64,000 nucleotides of DNA from Terrisporobacter petrolearius (lineage in GTDB: Bacteria > Bacillota > Clostridia > Peptostreptococcales > Peptostreptococcaceae): the NCBI RefSeq assembly GCF_032598785.1, contig NZ_CP102984.1. One strand, 5' to 3'. Under the pieces are notes generated by a model. The model ran no database searches. It saw nothing but the letters and a program-made list of their open reading frames with translations, and was not told where the DNA came from. Positions 1 through 9,497 of the stretch are shown in pieces. The position numbers and the translations under genes are program-made. Numbering within the stretch: the first letter of the stretch is position 1; each line of letters opens with the position of its first letter.

Positions 1-2
1 AA

Positions 3-362
3 GATAGTAAAATCTATACTATTACTGATGAAGATATTGAAGCTATAAATAAAATTAAAAAAGAAAAATTTGAATCATGGGACTGGAATTATGGTAAAAA
101 TCCAGTATTTAATATTAATAGATGGAAAAGATTTGATGGTGGAAGAGTAGATTTTAAACTTGATATTAAAAAAGGGATAATTAAAGATTGTGTTATAGAA
201 GGAGATTTTTTTCTAACTGGTGATATTTCTAATGTAGAAAAAGCCTTTATTAACTGTAAATATGATAAAGATGAAATATATAAACTTTTAGGTCTATTGG
301 ATATAGACAAAATTTTTTATAAAATTACTAAGGATGATTTGCTTAAATGTATAATCGATTAG
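3..362 (+). CDS. lplA: lipoate-protein ligase A, C-terminal part (5' end outside window)
   Basis: An open frame runs in from the window edge and stops at TAG 360-362, giving about 119 residues. The motif FESWDWNYGKNP, followed by a glycine-rich strand segment (RFDGGRVDFKLDI) and EGDFFLTGDI, is typical of the C-terminal accessory domain of LplA-type ligases. These activate free lipoate with ATP and attach it to the lysine of lipoyl domains or GcvH. The catalytic N-terminal domain is outside the window. The last bases overlap no confirmed start of the next gene, which I place at 416. The family call is good; whether the full gene is intact cannot be seen. Confidence 0.8.
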   Translation, partial: DSKIYTITDEDIEAINKIKKEKFESWDWNYGKNPVFNINRWKRFDGGRVDFKLDIKKGIIKDCVIEGDFFLTGDISNVEKAFINCKYDKDEIYKLLGLLDIDKIFYKITKDDLLKCIID

Positions 363-415
363 AATTAGTTAATAAGCGACAAATTAATGAGAGTAGAGAA
401 AGGGATATAAACGAC

Positions 416-1252
416 ATGAGTGAAATTCAAAAAATATTAAATAATGGAATAAAAATACCTTCAATAGGTTTTGGAACTTATAAATCAGGAAGTGATGAAG
501 AAACTGAAAAGATTGTTAAGGGAGCCTTAGAAGTTGGATATAGACAAATTGATACAGCAGCATTTTATGGAAATGAAGTAGGTATAGGCAATGCAATAAA
601 AGCTAGTAAAATAAACAGAGATGATATATTCTTGGTTACTAAACTTTGGAATGATGATCATGGATATGAAAATACTATAGAAGCTTTTAATAAATCATTA
701 GAAAATTTACAAGTTGATTATATAGATTTATATCTTATTCATTGGCCAAATAAATTAAATAATGAAACATGGAAGGCTTTTGAACATCTTTATGAAAGTA
801 AAAAAGTAAAGGCTATAGGTGTTTGTAACTTTAAACAAAGTCATTTGGAAGAATTAATAAAAAATGCAAAGATAAAACCAATGGTAAATCAAGTTGAAAT
901 GCATCCAACTAATCAAAAAAATGAATTAGTAAAGTACTGTAATAAAAATGAAATTCAACTAATTGCCTGGAGTCCAATAATGAGGGGGAAAATATTTAAT
1001 AATGAACTTATGATTAGTTTATCAAAAAAATATGAAAAATCTATTGCCCAAATTGTATTAAGATGGCACTTACAAAGGGGGATTATTCCTATACCAAAAT
1101 CATCAAATGAAAATAGAATAAAAGAAAATTTAGATATATTCGATTTTGAAATTTCTAAAGAAGATATGATGCAAATTAATTTATTAGATGAGGGATATAA
1201 TGCCTCTGTGACAGGAGTTCCTAAAAATACAACTTATCTTGATGTTGAATAA
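416..1252 (+). CDS. aldo/keto reductase (AKR5-like)
   Basis: This is an NADPH-dependent carbonyl reductase of about 278 residues, a normal length for the family. The start at ATG 416 is preferred over the upstream in-frame ATG at 347, because AGAAAGGG lies at about 396-403 and the protein then begins with the usual strand before GFGTY. The tetrad residues are visible: Asp in QIDTAA, Tyr in AFYGNE, Lys in LVTKLW and His in LIHWP. The C-terminal IPKSS motif fits the 2'-phosphate-binding region for NADPH. The physiological substrate is not evident. It lies just after lplA and 20 bp before a GNAT gene, possibly as one transcript ending at the terminator at 1724. Confidence 0.9.
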   Translation: MSEIQKILNNGIKIPSIGFGTYKSGSDEETEKIVKGALEVGYRQIDTAAFYGNEVGIGNAIKASKINRDDIFLVTKLWNDDHGYENTIEAFNKSLENLQVDYIDLYLIHWPNKLNNETWKAFEHLYESKKVKAIGVCNFKQSHLEELIKNAKIKPMVNQVEMHPTNQKNELVKYCNKNEIQLIAWSPIMRGKIFNNELMISLSKKYEKSIAQIVLRWHLQRGIIPIPKSSNENRIKENLDIFDFEISKEDMMQINLLDEGYNASVTGVPKNTTYLDVE

Positions 1253-1272
1253 AAGTTAATAAGGATAATAGT

Positions 1273-1713
1273 ATGAAAATAATTAAAGTAGTAAGCAATA
1301 AAAAAGAATATACGGATTTACTTTTACTTGCCGATGAACAAGAAAATATGATAAATAAGTATCTTGAAAAAGGAGACATGTTTTTATTGATAGATGATGA
1401 AGTAAGAGCACAATGCGTTGTTACAAATGAAGGTAGTGGAGTATATGAATTAAAAAATATAGCTACTATTCCGAAATTTCAAAATAAAGGCTATGGTAAA
1501 ATGCTTATAAATTATATTCTTAATTATTATAAAGATTGCAATGTAATGTATGTGGGAACAGGAGATAGTACTTTAACAATTCCCTTTTATAAAAAATGTG
1601 GTTTTAAAGAATCTCATAGAGTAAAAAATTTTTTCGTTGACAATTATGATCATCCCATATTTGAAAATGGAAAGCAATTAATAGACATGGTTTATTTAAA
1701 ATGGAGTAGATAA
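1273..1713 (+). CDS. GNAT-family N-acetyltransferase
   Basis: A 146-residue protein with the GNAT acetyl-CoA-binding pattern: LKNIATIPKFQNKGYGKML contains the Q/R-x-x-G-x-G/A loop (QNKGYG), followed by the helix and a C-terminal FYKKCGF motif, the common YxxxGF signature. AAGGATAA precedes the ATG. It follows the aldo/keto reductase by 20 bp and is probably co-transcribed with it. The acetyl acceptor cannot be predicted from sequence. A convergent terminator lies immediately downstream. Confidence 0.88.
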   Translation: MKIIKVVSNKKEYTDLLLLADEQENMINKYLEKGDMFLLIDDEVRAQCVVTNEGSGVYELKNIATIPKFQNKGYGKMLINYILNYYKDCNVMYVGTGDSTLTIPFYKKCGFKESHRVKNFFVDNYDHPIFENGKQLIDMVYLKWSR

Positions 1714-1723
1714 ATTAATATTA

Positions 1724-1753
1724 TAAAGGGGCATATTAAATATGCCCCTTTAA
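1724..1753. terminator. bidirectional rho-independent terminator
   Basis: A perfect 12-bp stem (TAAAGGGGCATA / TATGCCCCTTTA) around a 5-nt loop. A/T stretches on both sides let it serve both the GNAT gene and the convergent PqqD-like gene. Confidence 0.85.
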
Positions 1754-1755
1754 AT

Positions 1756-2094
1756 TTACTCAACTCTCTCTATATAATTACAATTAATCTCAATATGATT
1801 TAAAAACATTAATAATCTTTCGTAAAGAGGATGACATTCCTCGCCATAAATATTTTCAAGATTTTTGCCTATATCCTCAACAGTTTTTTCACCGTCAATC
1901 TGTAAAAAAACAAAACTACAATATTCATCAAGTTTAATTTTCTTATAAAGAGGTATTCTAAATTTTAACTTTCTAAAAAACTTTTGTATAGGATGATTTT
2001 GCTTTTCTAAAACAGTTACAATTTTATTATCAACTTCGTAATCTATATTGTTTGAAATTTTAAATATTAATTTTAAAGCATCCTCGTTATTCAT
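1756..2094 (-). CDS. PqqD-like (RRE-fold) small protein coupled to an OPT transporter
   Basis: A 112-residue protein resembling PqqD-family domains: an N-terminal winged-helix-like part, then the family's middle signature with a bulky residue plus FLQIDGEKTVEDIGKNL (compare the usual L-x-x-I-D-G-x-x-T-V-x-x-I). PqqD domains bind leader peptides of ribosomally made, modified peptides. No precursor peptide or radical SAM enzyme is visible nearby, so a RiPP role is not supported here. The start codon overlaps the OPT stop codon (TAATG on the minus strand), which implies translational coupling to the transporter. It may instead regulate or bind peptides handled by that transporter. Confidence 0.7.
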   Translation of the reverse strand: MNNEDALKLIFKISNNIDYEVDNKIVTVLEKQNHPIQKFFRKLKFRIPLYKKIKLDEYCSFVFLQIDGEKTVEDIGKNLENIYGEECHPLYERLLMFLNHIEINCNYIERVE

Positions 2095-4013
2095 TATTCC
2101 TCATCCTTAACTTTCGATTTTAAAATAGGTATAATTGTAAGTACTATTAAGATAACTAATAATAGGGCGGCCATTCCATTTCCAGCAGCAAATCCAGTAG
2201 GAGCATTTCCACCAACTACACCAGTTACTTGACATATTATACCGATTAGTCCGAGTATAGAACCACCAGCGACTAAACCAGAAGATAAACTTATACCATT
2301 ACTAATCTTAGCCTCTTTATCTTTCTCTCCTTTTGATGTCTTTTCAACAAATACACGAATTAAAGCTCCAACTAAGATTATAGAAGTAGTTGCGACCGGT
2401 AGGTAAAAACCTATAGCAACTGTCATAATAGGTAAATCTAATAGGTATAGAACTATTGCCATAAATACACCGACTACAATCATAACCCATGGTAATTGAC
2501 CAGACATTATACCTGAAGTAAGTGTAGACATTAAGTTAGCTTGAGGTAGTGCAAAAGGAGGGTTGTCACCAGTTATTTTTAATTGATCTGTTAATAAAAC
2601 TATAACAGCAACAACAACTATGACACCAACAATACTTGCTATTGCAAAATAACGTTGCATCTCGTTTTTGTTACCACCTATAACATAAGTAACTTTTTGA
2701 GATTGGAAGTATCCACCAGCAATAGCTATTGAAACAACTATAAATGATCCAAATAAAAGCAAAGATTTATTATCAACTGTAGAAGTCCATCCCATAATAA
2801 CAAATACTAAAGTAACTATAACTAAAGAAGCTATTGTCATACCAGACACAGGAAGGTTAGACGTTCCTATAGTTCCTGTTAATCTACCAGCAACTATGAC
2901 GAATAATAAAGATAAGATAAATGATAAGATAGCTCCTATAATAGCCATTGAAACACTTCCAGAAATAATAAATGAAGCAATGAATCCAAGAATAACTCCA
3001 CCTATTAAAATTAATAATTGAGTAGAAGAACCATCACCTTTAGTAGCAGTAGCTCTTGCTTTAGCAGTTTCCTTGACTGAAGCAATTATAGTTGGTATAA
3101 GTTTTATAGCACCGATTATACCACCACATAACATCATACCAGCACCTATGTATTTAACGTAAGCGCTAGAAATATCTGCAACAGCCATTTGATTTACTGC
3201 CAATGAAGCATTATTCCACACCATGATACCGTCTCCAGCCATTTCAGTGAAGTAACCAAGAAGTGGAGTGATACCAAATACTGATAGTATAGAACCGGCA
3301 AACATTGTTAAAGAGACATCAAGACCTACTATGAATCCAATACCTAATAACAGTGGATTAACTTCCAAATCAAATTTCCATTTATACCAAGATTTTCCTG
3401 TGAAAGACATTACGTTGTTTGTTATATTTAGAAAAGCACTTGTAAGTGTATTTATAGCACCACCTATAACAAATCCAACACCCATGTATTTTATAGAGTC
3501 CCCACCACTATCTGAAGCTACTAAAGTTTCAGATATGGCCATAGATTCAGGATAAACAAGTTTACCATGTTGATCAATAATTAGGTAATTGTAAACTAGT
3601 GAAGCTGTACCAATACCAAATAAAACACCACCAACACCAACAGCAAGACCTTCTATGAAAGAAACTTCACTACCTATTAATATAACCGATGGTAGTACGA
3701 ATATAAGACCACTGGCAACAGATTCACCACCACTTGACATACCTTGAATTAAGTTCTTACCAAGTATGCCTTTTTGTTTTGCAAAGATAGCAACAAATGC
3801 TGAACCTATTATTGCACCAGGAATTCCGGCAGCAACAGTAAGACCTGCTTTCATACCGGAGTATGCGGTAGAAGCTGCAAATATGGCAGAAAAAATGATA
3901 CCTATAATAAGTACAGCGATATTTCCACCAGTTCTTGACTTATCAGTAATATATGGAACATAGTTCTTTCCATCTACACCACCATAAGCCTCTTTTGGTA
4001 ATTTTTTGTTCAA
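2094..4013 (-). CDS. OPT-family oligopeptide transporter
   Basis: A very hydrophobic protein of about 639 residues with around 15-16 membrane segments, the usual size of prokaryotic OPT proteins. The N-terminal region after the first helices holds the glycine-rich GLTVAAGIPGAIIGSA segment, and later EMAGDGI and GSNLPVSG-like loops fit the family. It should import oligopeptides (or metal-peptide chelates) by proton coupling. The TTG at 4013 is chosen because the run GGGGG (4026-4022) sits 8 nt upstream, while the GTG at 4022 overlaps that ribosome site. It ends in a TAATG overlap with the PqqD-like gene. CodY control is common for such genes but no convincing box was seen. Confidence 0.88.
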   Translation of the reverse strand: MNKKLPKEAYGGVDGKNYVPYITDKSRTGGNIAVLIIGIIFSAIFAASTAYSGMKAGLTVAAGIPGAIIGSAFVAIFAKQKGILGKNLIQGMSSGGESVASGLIFVLPSVILIGSEVSFIEGLAVGVGGVLFGIGTASLVYNYLIIDQHGKLVYPESMAISETLVASDSGGDSIKYMGVGFVIGGAINTLTSAFLNITNNVMSFTGKSWYKWKFDLEVNPLLLGIGFIVGLDVSLTMFAGSILSVFGITPLLGYFTEMAGDGIMVWNNASLAVNQMAVADISSAYVKYIGAGMMLCGGIIGAIKLIPTIIASVKETAKARATATKGDGSSTQLLILIGGVILGFIASFIISGSVSMAIIGAILSFILSLLFVIVAGRLTGTIGTSNLPVSGMTIASLVIVTLVFVIMGWTSTVDNKSLLLFGSFIVVSIAIAGGYFQSQKVTYVIGGNKNEMQRYFAIASIVGVIVVVAVIVLLTDQLKITGDNPPFALPQANLMSTLTSGIMSGQLPWVMIVVGVFMAIVLYLLDLPIMTVAIGFYLPVATTSIILVGALIRVFVEKTSKGEKDKEAKISNGISLSSGLVAGGSILGLIGIICQVTGVVGGNAPTGFAAGNGMAALLLVILIVLTIIPILKSKVKDEE

Positions 4014-4385
4014 ATTACACACCCCCTTATTTTGTTAAATAAATTGTATCACAGGAAAATTAATATCTTTGTTAAATTAGTATACATATAACGACAAAAA
4101 TACATAAAATTTTTTTTACATAACAATATTAAAAATAATTAGTTTGTCATATTTAAGATTATTATGTAAATATATACAAGAAAAAAATTTAATTAGCTCT
4201 ATTAGTTCAACTAAATCTTTTAGCACAATAACATCTATAATCTAATAAGTTATATGAAGTATTATGTGATAGATTTTGTTGAACCTATGAACAAAGTGAA
4301 TTTTATGGTAAAATTATTAGTTATAAAGATAAAGATATGTATAATATATTATTTTAAAATGTATTTAAAATAAGAAAGGACTAAA
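4014..4385. promoter_or_regulatory. divergent intergenic region between OPT and topB genes
   Basis: 372 bp of very AT-rich DNA between two divergently transcribed genes, so it must hold both promoters. AAGGGGG next to 4022 is the OPT ribosome site and GAAAGGAC at 4374-4381 is that of topB. Several TATAAT-like hexamers exist but none pairs convincingly with a -35 box. No other gene is visible. Confidence 0.5.
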
Positions 4386-6503
4386 ATGAAAAAAATATTA
4401 GTATTAGCAGAAAAACCTTCAGTTGGAAGAGATATTGCTAGAGTATTAAATTGTAATAAAGAAAAAAATGGATATATAGAAGGAAATAAATATATAGTAA
4501 CTTGGGCATTAGGACACCTAGTAACCCTTGCTGATCCTGAAAGTTATGGGGAAAAATACAAGTCTTGGAAAATGGAAGATTTACCAATAATTCCTCCAAA
4601 ATTAAAAACAGTAGTTATTAAAAAAACATCTAAACAGTTTAACACTGTTAAATCTCAGTTAAACAGAGATGATGTTTGTGAAATAGTCATAGCAACAGAT
4701 GCAGGGAGAGAAGGAGAACTTGTTGCCAGATGGATAATAGAAAAGGCTCATGTAAAAAAGCCGATTAAACGTCTTTGGATTTCATCAAGTACAGACAAAG
4801 CAATTAAAGAAGGTTTTGAAAAATTAAAAGATGGAAGGCACTATAATAATTTATATTATTCAGCAATAGCAAGAGCAGAAGCTGACTGGATTGTAGGAAT
4901 AAATGGTACTCGTGCTCTTACTACAAAATATAATGCTCAACTTTCTTGCGGTAGAGTTCAAACTCCAACTCTTGGAATGATATTAAAAAGAGAAGAAGAA
5001 ATAAGAAAATTTGTGCCAAAGGAGTATTATTCTATAGATATTTATACTAAAAAAGGTAGCTCTAATTTTAAGATGAATTGGATAGATAAAAAAAACAACA
5101 CTACTTCTTTTAATGAAGAGAAAATAGAAAATATAGCAAAAAAATTAAATAATAAAGAAATAAAAATTATAGATGTTAAAAAAATAGATAAGAAAAGATA
5201 CTCTAAACCACTATATGATTTGACTGAGTTACAAAGAGATGCAAATAAAAAATTTGGTTTCTCAGCAAAAGAAACATTATCAATAATGCAAAAGTTATAC
5301 GAACATCACAAAGTTCTTACTTATCCAAGAACAGATTCTAGATATTTGACTACGGATATAGTTGAAACGTTAAAGGATAGAGTTAAAGCAGTTAATGTAA
5401 GTGATTATTCAAAAGTTTGTAATAAATTATTAAAAACTAATATAAAAGGAAATAAATCCTTTGTAGATAATTCTAAAGTTACTGACCACCATGCAATAAT
5501 ACCCACAGAAGAAAGAGTATTTCTTGGTGATTTAAGTGATAAAGAAAGAAAAATTTATGACTTAGTAGTAAAAAGATTTTTAAGCATACTTTCTCCTCCA
5601 CTCGAATATGTGGAAACTACTATTACTGGTAGTTGTGAAGGAGAGAACTTTAGAGCTAAAGGGAATAAAGTGATTAACCTAGGATTTACAGAAGGATATG
5701 GTGATGATGAAGAAGAAAAACTAAATATTATTCCAGAAATCTTAGTGAATGATGTATTAAAAATCGAAGAAGTAAAAGTAAAAACTGGAAAAACTAATCC
5801 ACCTCCATATTTAAACGAAGGAACTTTGCTTACAGAAATGGAAAAAAATAATTTGGGAACAGTTGCAACTAGAGCAGATATAATCGAAAAATTATTTAAT
5901 TCTTTCTCAGTTGAAAAGAAAAATAATAAAGAAATGCATATTACTTCAAAAGGTAGACAATTATTAGATTTAGCTCCTCAAAAATTAAAAACACCAGATT
6001 TAACAGCTCAGTGGGAAAAGAAACTTACAGATATATCTAATGGAAAAGATAATAAAGAGACTTTTATTGAAGATATTAAAACTTATACAAAAGAAATAGT
6101 AAAAGATATAAATAAAAGTGATAGTAAGTTCAAACATGATAATTTAACAAAAAATAAATGTCCTAACTGTGGTAAATTTATGCTTGAAGTTAATGGTAAA
6201 AAAGGGAAAATGTTAGTTTGTGAAGATAGAGAGTGTAATACAAGAAAAACAGTATCACAAGTAACCAATTCTAGATGTCCTAATTGTCACAAAAAATTAG
6301 AACTTAGAGGAGAAGGAGAAAATAAACTATTTGCATGTGCTTGTGGATATAGAGAAAAATTATCTGCTTTTAATAAAAGAAAGCAAGAAGAAAAGCAAAA
6401 AGGATCTAAAAAAGATATACAAAAATACTTAAAGAACCAAAATAAAAAAGAAGAAAGTTTCAACAATCCATTTGCTGAAGCTTTAGCTAAATTAAAAAAA
6501 TAA
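4386..6503 (+). CDS. topB: DNA topoisomerase III
   Basis: A type IA topoisomerase of 705 residues that relaxes and decatenates single-stranded crossings. The N-terminal TOPRIM domain shows the metal-binding ATDAGREGEL motif. The catalytic tyrosine is in the segment LTYPRTDSRYL. Two C-terminal zinc ribbons follow (CPNCGKF...CEDREC and CPNCHKK...CACGY), and then a lysine-rich tail. It is preceded by GAAAGGA eight bases before ATG. The length and motif order fit TopB rather than TopA. It is a single gene unit; the next start, of the PRD regulator, is 75 bp downstream. Confidence 0.95.
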   Translation: MKKILVLAEKPSVGRDIARVLNCNKEKNGYIEGNKYIVTWALGHLVTLADPESYGEKYKSWKMEDLPIIPPKLKTVVIKKTSKQFNTVKSQLNRDDVCEIVIATDAGREGELVARWIIEKAHVKKPIKRLWISSSTDKAIKEGFEKLKDGRHYNNLYYSAIARAEADWIVGINGTRALTTKYNAQLSCGRVQTPTLGMILKREEEIRKFVPKEYYSIDIYTKKGSSNFKMNWIDKKNNTTSFNEEKIENIAKKLNNKEIKIIDVKKIDKKRYSKPLYDLTELQRDANKKFGFSAKETLSIMQKLYEHHKVLTYPRTDSRYLTTDIVETLKDRVKAVNVSDYSKVCNKLLKTNIKGNKSFVDNSKVTDHHAIIPTEERVFLGDLSDKERKIYDLVVKRFLSILSPPLEYVETTITGSCEGENFRAKGNKVINLGFTEGYGDDEEEKLNIIPEILVNDVLKIEEVKVKTGKTNPPPYLNEGTLLTEMEKNNLGTVATRADIIEKLFNSFSVEKKNNKEMHITSKGRQLLDLAPQKLKTPDLTAQWEKKLTDISNGKDNKETFIEDIKTYTKEIVKDINKSDSKFKHDNLTKNKCPNCGKFMLEVNGKKGKMLVCEDRECNTRKTVSQVTNSRCPNCHKKLELRGEGENKLFACACGYREKLSAFNKRKQEEKQKGSKKDIQKYLKNQNKKEESFNNPFAEALAKLKK

Positions 6504-6578
6504 AATATTAAAGATAAAAAATGGGTAAATAATATTTGGGAAATTTTATTGAAATCTATGAGCAAAAGAGGTGTGAGT

Positions 6579-8354
6579 ATGAATAATTTAAGTACAAGGG
6601 CCTTAGCTATAATAGAAATATTGAAAGATTTAAATCATCCTGTAAGTAGTTTAGCTTTAAGTGAAGAGATTGGGTGTTCAACAAAAACAATTCAAAGCGA
6701 AATTAAAGATATTAATAAACAACTTAAGGATACAAAAATAATTTCTATTAGGGGAGTAGGTTATAAATTAGAAGGAAAAATTGATGTATCCGCATGTAAT
6801 AATAATACTTTAGGAAACATAGATAGAATTGAATTTATAATTAAAACAATGCTCAACTTAAATTTACAAGAAGAAAATAGTATTAAGTTAGAAGAGTTGG
6901 CCGATGCTATGTTTATTAGTGTTTCTTCTGTAAAAAATGACTTAAAAGAAGTAAAAGAAATTCTAAGTAAATATAATATAAATATTGTATCTAAACATAA
7001 ACATGGAATAGGTGTTGAAGCTGATGAATCAGAGATTGTAAGGTGCATAATAGATTTATGTTCTAGAAAAGATAATGAACTAATATTGCATGATTTTTTA
7101 ACTGAAGAGATAAGCAATAAAGTATTTAACTTGAAAAATGAAATATTAAAATACTTAAACAATGAAAATTTAATTTTAAGTGATATAGAATTCAAAAATT
7201 TATGTAGTACAATTTTTATTAAACTAAGTAGAAATAATTATAATGATTATTATAAGTTTATTAAAAATTATATCAAAGAGTATAAAATTAAACGTGAAGC
7301 AATAATGAATGATAATGTAAATAAAGAAAAAATAACTAAAGCTATTGCTTTATTTTGTAAAAATTTAAAATTAGCTACAGCTATAGATATTAGTAAAGAT
7401 GAGTTCTTTATGGAGTGTTTATATAACCATATAAACAATTTGATTAAAAAAGATAAGCTGGGAATTTGCAACTATAATGTGATAAATAATGATGTCAAAA
7501 TTAAATATCCTTATGCTTATGAACTAGCTAAAATAGCTAAAAAAGCCATAGAAAATGAACTAGATTTGAAAATTAGCGAGGATGAAGTATCAAATATTGC
7601 CGTTCATGTGGGAGGAGCAGTAGAGAGATATTCAAGCAATAAAAAAAGAAAAATATTTAAAGTTATTATTGTTTGTGCATCTGGAGCTGGGACTTCTATG
7701 TTAATAAATACTAAGCTACAGCAATTATTTAAAGATAGAATAGAAATAGTAAAAATTATTCCTTCTTATTTAATTGAGTATATAGATCCTGCTGTAGTAG
7801 ATTTTTTAATATCAACAATGCCTTTGGAATACAACAAAATACCTATTATTAATGTATCACCATTTTTAACTGAAAAAGAAATTAAAATAATAGAAAAGTT
7901 CATGGACACAGGATATGTTTATGAAGATGTAAACGTGAAAGATTTCTTTGATAGAGAATTATATTTTACAGATTTGGATTGTAAAAATAAAGAAGAAGTT
8001 TTAGACTTTATGAGTGATGTATTATTAAAAAAAGACATTATTGATGATGAAATGAAAAAATCCTATTTTGAAAGGGAGCAAATCGCTACAACAGAAATAG
8101 GAAATATGGTATCAATGCCCCATGGATCTAAAGGTAATATAAAAGAAAACAAAATAGTTGTCGGTATTTTAAAAGAACCTATAGACTGGGAGTATGGAAA
8201 AGTTAGACTTGTAATAATGCTAGCATTAAACAACGAAAAGATACTTGACTATGAACAAGTATTTTCAAGTATTTATAATAAATTAGACACCACATCAAAA
8301 GTGGTGAATATTTGTGAAAACAAATCTTATGAAAAGTTTATAAAACTATTTTAA
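6579..8354 (+). CDS. PRD-containing transcriptional activator with EIIB and EIIA modules
   Basis: A 591-residue multidomain regulator of the ManR/MtlR/LicR type. Order: an N-terminal HTH (about residues 5-60), a second winged-helix segment, two PRD domains (the second contains the phosphorylatable His in VAVHVGGAVERY-like context), an EIIB-like module with Cys in IVCASGAGTS, and a C-terminal fructose-type EIIA with His in VSMPHGS. PTS phosphorylation of PRD/EIIA/EIIB residues normally sets activity to sugar supply. The ATG at 6579 follows AGAGGTG; upstream TTG and ATG codons lack a ribosome site. Position suggests it controls the fruK-fruA genes downstream, but mannitol or other sugar control cannot be excluded. 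Confidence 0.85.
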   Translation: MNNLSTRALAIIEILKDLNHPVSSLALSEEIGCSTKTIQSEIKDINKQLKDTKIISIRGVGYKLEGKIDVSACNNNTLGNIDRIEFIIKTMLNLNLQEENSIKLEELADAMFISVSSVKNDLKEVKEILSKYNINIVSKHKHGIGVEADESEIVRCIIDLCSRKDNELILHDFLTEEISNKVFNLKNEILKYLNNENLILSDIEFKNLCSTIFIKLSRNNYNDYYKFIKNYIKEYKIKREAIMNDNVNKEKITKAIALFCKNLKLATAIDISKDEFFMECLYNHINNLIKKDKLGICNYNVINNDVKIKYPYAYELAKIAKKAIENELDLKISEDEVSNIAVHVGGAVERYSSNKKRKIFKVIIVCASGAGTSMLINTKLQQLFKDRIEIVKIIPSYLIEYIDPAVVDFLISTMPLEYNKIPIINVSPFLTEKEIKIIEKFMDTGYVYEDVNVKDFFDRELYFTDLDCKNKEEVLDFMSDVLLKKDIIDDEMKKSYFEREQIATTEIGNMVSMPHGSKGNIKENKIVVGILKEPIDWEYGKVRLVIMLALNNEKILDYEQVFSSIYNKLDTTSKVVNICENKSYEKFIKLF

Positions 8355-8432
8355 GCAACGGAGCTATTTGAAGTGGAAACGAAAATAGTTCGTTGGGGTC
8401 ATGAGTATAATGAATTTTAAGCAAGGGACCTA
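8350..8432. repeat. dispersed repeat element, copy 1
   Basis: Contains TTTTAAGCAACGGAGC and, about 65 bp later, a near copy TTTTAAGCAAGGGACC, with GTTGGGGTCATGAG and GAATTTTAAGCAA between. Related words recur at 27449-27500 and 62599-62690. The first copy overlaps the stop codon of the upstream regulator. AGCTATTT and AAAATAGTT arms could pair. The function is unknown. Confidence 0.55.
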
Positions 8433-8446
8433 ATTCAGACAAAGTT

Positions 8447-8477
8447 AAATTTCTCTTTTAATTAAGAGAAATTTTTT
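8447..8477 (+). terminator. rho-independent terminator before fruK
   Basis: An 11-bp stem (AAATTTCTCTT / AAGAGAAATTT) with an AT loop and a T6 tract; flanking GACAAA and TTTGTC can extend the stem. It lies between the regulator and fruK and could either end the regulator transcript or act as a leader attenuator. Confidence 0.75.
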
Positions 8478-8576
8478 GTCTTTTTGGAGAAACCCTTTTC
8501 ATATATTATGGTCATAGGATACAAAAGTAAATTAAAGAGTAAAATAATATATACGAAAAGTAAAGGAGGAAATAAA

Positions 8577-9494
8577 GTGATATACACCGTAACCCTAAAT
8601 CCCTCTATAGATTATGTTATTAATCTTGAACATTTAAATACAGGACATGTAAACAGAGTAAATAGTGAACATGTATATCCAGGAGGAAAAGGAATAAATG
8701 TTTCAAGAATATTAAAATACTTAGGACATGATAATATAGCTACTGGATTTGTAAGTAATTTTACAGGAGACTTTATAACAAACTCTTTATCTGATTTAAA
8801 TGTTAAATCAGATTTTATAAAATTAGATAATGGATTTACTAGAATCAATGTAAAAATAAAGAGTGATGAAGAAACTGAAATAAATGGTGGTGGACCACAT
8901 GTTAGCGATGAAAAACTTAGAGAATTATTTGATAAACTAAGTAAATTAAAAGAGGAAGATATTTTAGTTCTTGCTGGAAGTATTCCATCAACTTTAAAAG
9001 AAGACTTATACGAAAAAATCATGGAACAGGTAAAAGCAAATAACGTAAAAGTTGTAGTTGATGCAACTAAAAAATTACTTTTAAATGTATTAAAATATAA
9101 TCCATTTTTAATAAAGCCAAATAATCATGAGTTGGAAGAAATTTTTAATGTAAAACTAGAAAGCATAGACGATATGGTAACTTACGGTAAAAAACTTCAA
9201 GAAATGGGAGCAAGAAATGTGCTAGTTTCAAGAGGAAAAGATGGTGCTCTTCTTATAACAGAAGATAAAGAAGTGTTCATAAGTAATGTACCAAAAGGAA
9301 ATGTTGTAAACTCAGTTGGTGCTGGAGATTCTATGGTTGCTGGCTTTATATCTGGATATATAAATAGCAATTCTTATGAAGAAGCTTTAAAACTAGGAGC
9401 GGCAAGTGGAAGTGCAACTGCATTTTCATCAGATTTAGCAAAGAAAGAACTTATTGAAGAATTAATAAAAAAAATAAGTGTTAAGAGGAGATAA
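8577..9494 (+). CDS. fruK: 1-phosphofructokinase
   Basis: A PfkB-family kinase of 305 residues that phosphorylates fructose-1-phosphate to fructose-1,6-bisphosphate. The start is GTG 8577, seven bases after AAAGGAGG; this gives the standard N-terminus VIYTVTLNPSIDY. Visible motifs are the substrate/GG loop PGGKGINVSR, the NGGGP loop (EINGGGPHVS), the helix LAGSIP, and the ATP/anion-hole signature VVNSVGAGDSMVAGF with the catalytic Asp. An in-frame upstream extension to 8484 has no ribosome site. It is separated by only 3 bp from the fructose PTS gene, so both form one operon. Confidence 0.93.
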   Translation: MIYTVTLNPSIDYVINLEHLNTGHVNRVNSEHVYPGGKGINVSRILKYLGHDNIATGFVSNFTGDFITNSLSDLNVKSDFIKLDNGFTRINVKIKSDEETEINGGGPHVSDEKLRELFDKLSKLKEEDILVLAGSIPSTLKEDLYEKIMEQVKANNVKVVVDATKKLLLNVLKYNPFLIKPNNHELEEIFNVKLESIDDMVTYGKKLQEMGARNVLVSRGKDGALLITEDKEVFISNVPKGNVVNSVGAGDSMVAGFISGYINSNSYEEALKLGAASGSATAFSSDLAKKELIEELIKKISVKRR

Positions 9495-9497
9495 AAA

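Noticed and set aside
3268..3963. Plus-strand frames inside the OPT transporter gene
   Set aside because: They lie entirely opposite a well-supported membrane-protein gene, have no ribosome sites and show low-complexity composition typical of antisense shadows.
4028..4060. Possible CodY box near the OPT start (AATTTTCCTG on the minus strand)
   Set aside because: Only one half matches the palindromic consensus; not above chance in DNA this AT-rich.
6083..6565. Minus-strand frames across the topB 3' end
   Set aside because: Phe/Leu/Ser-rich shadows of lysine-rich coding DNA; no start signals.
8480..8500. Possible catabolite-responsive element (AGAAACCCTTTTCA) before fruK
   Set aside because: The central CG of the consensus is missing; plausible but too weak to list as a site.
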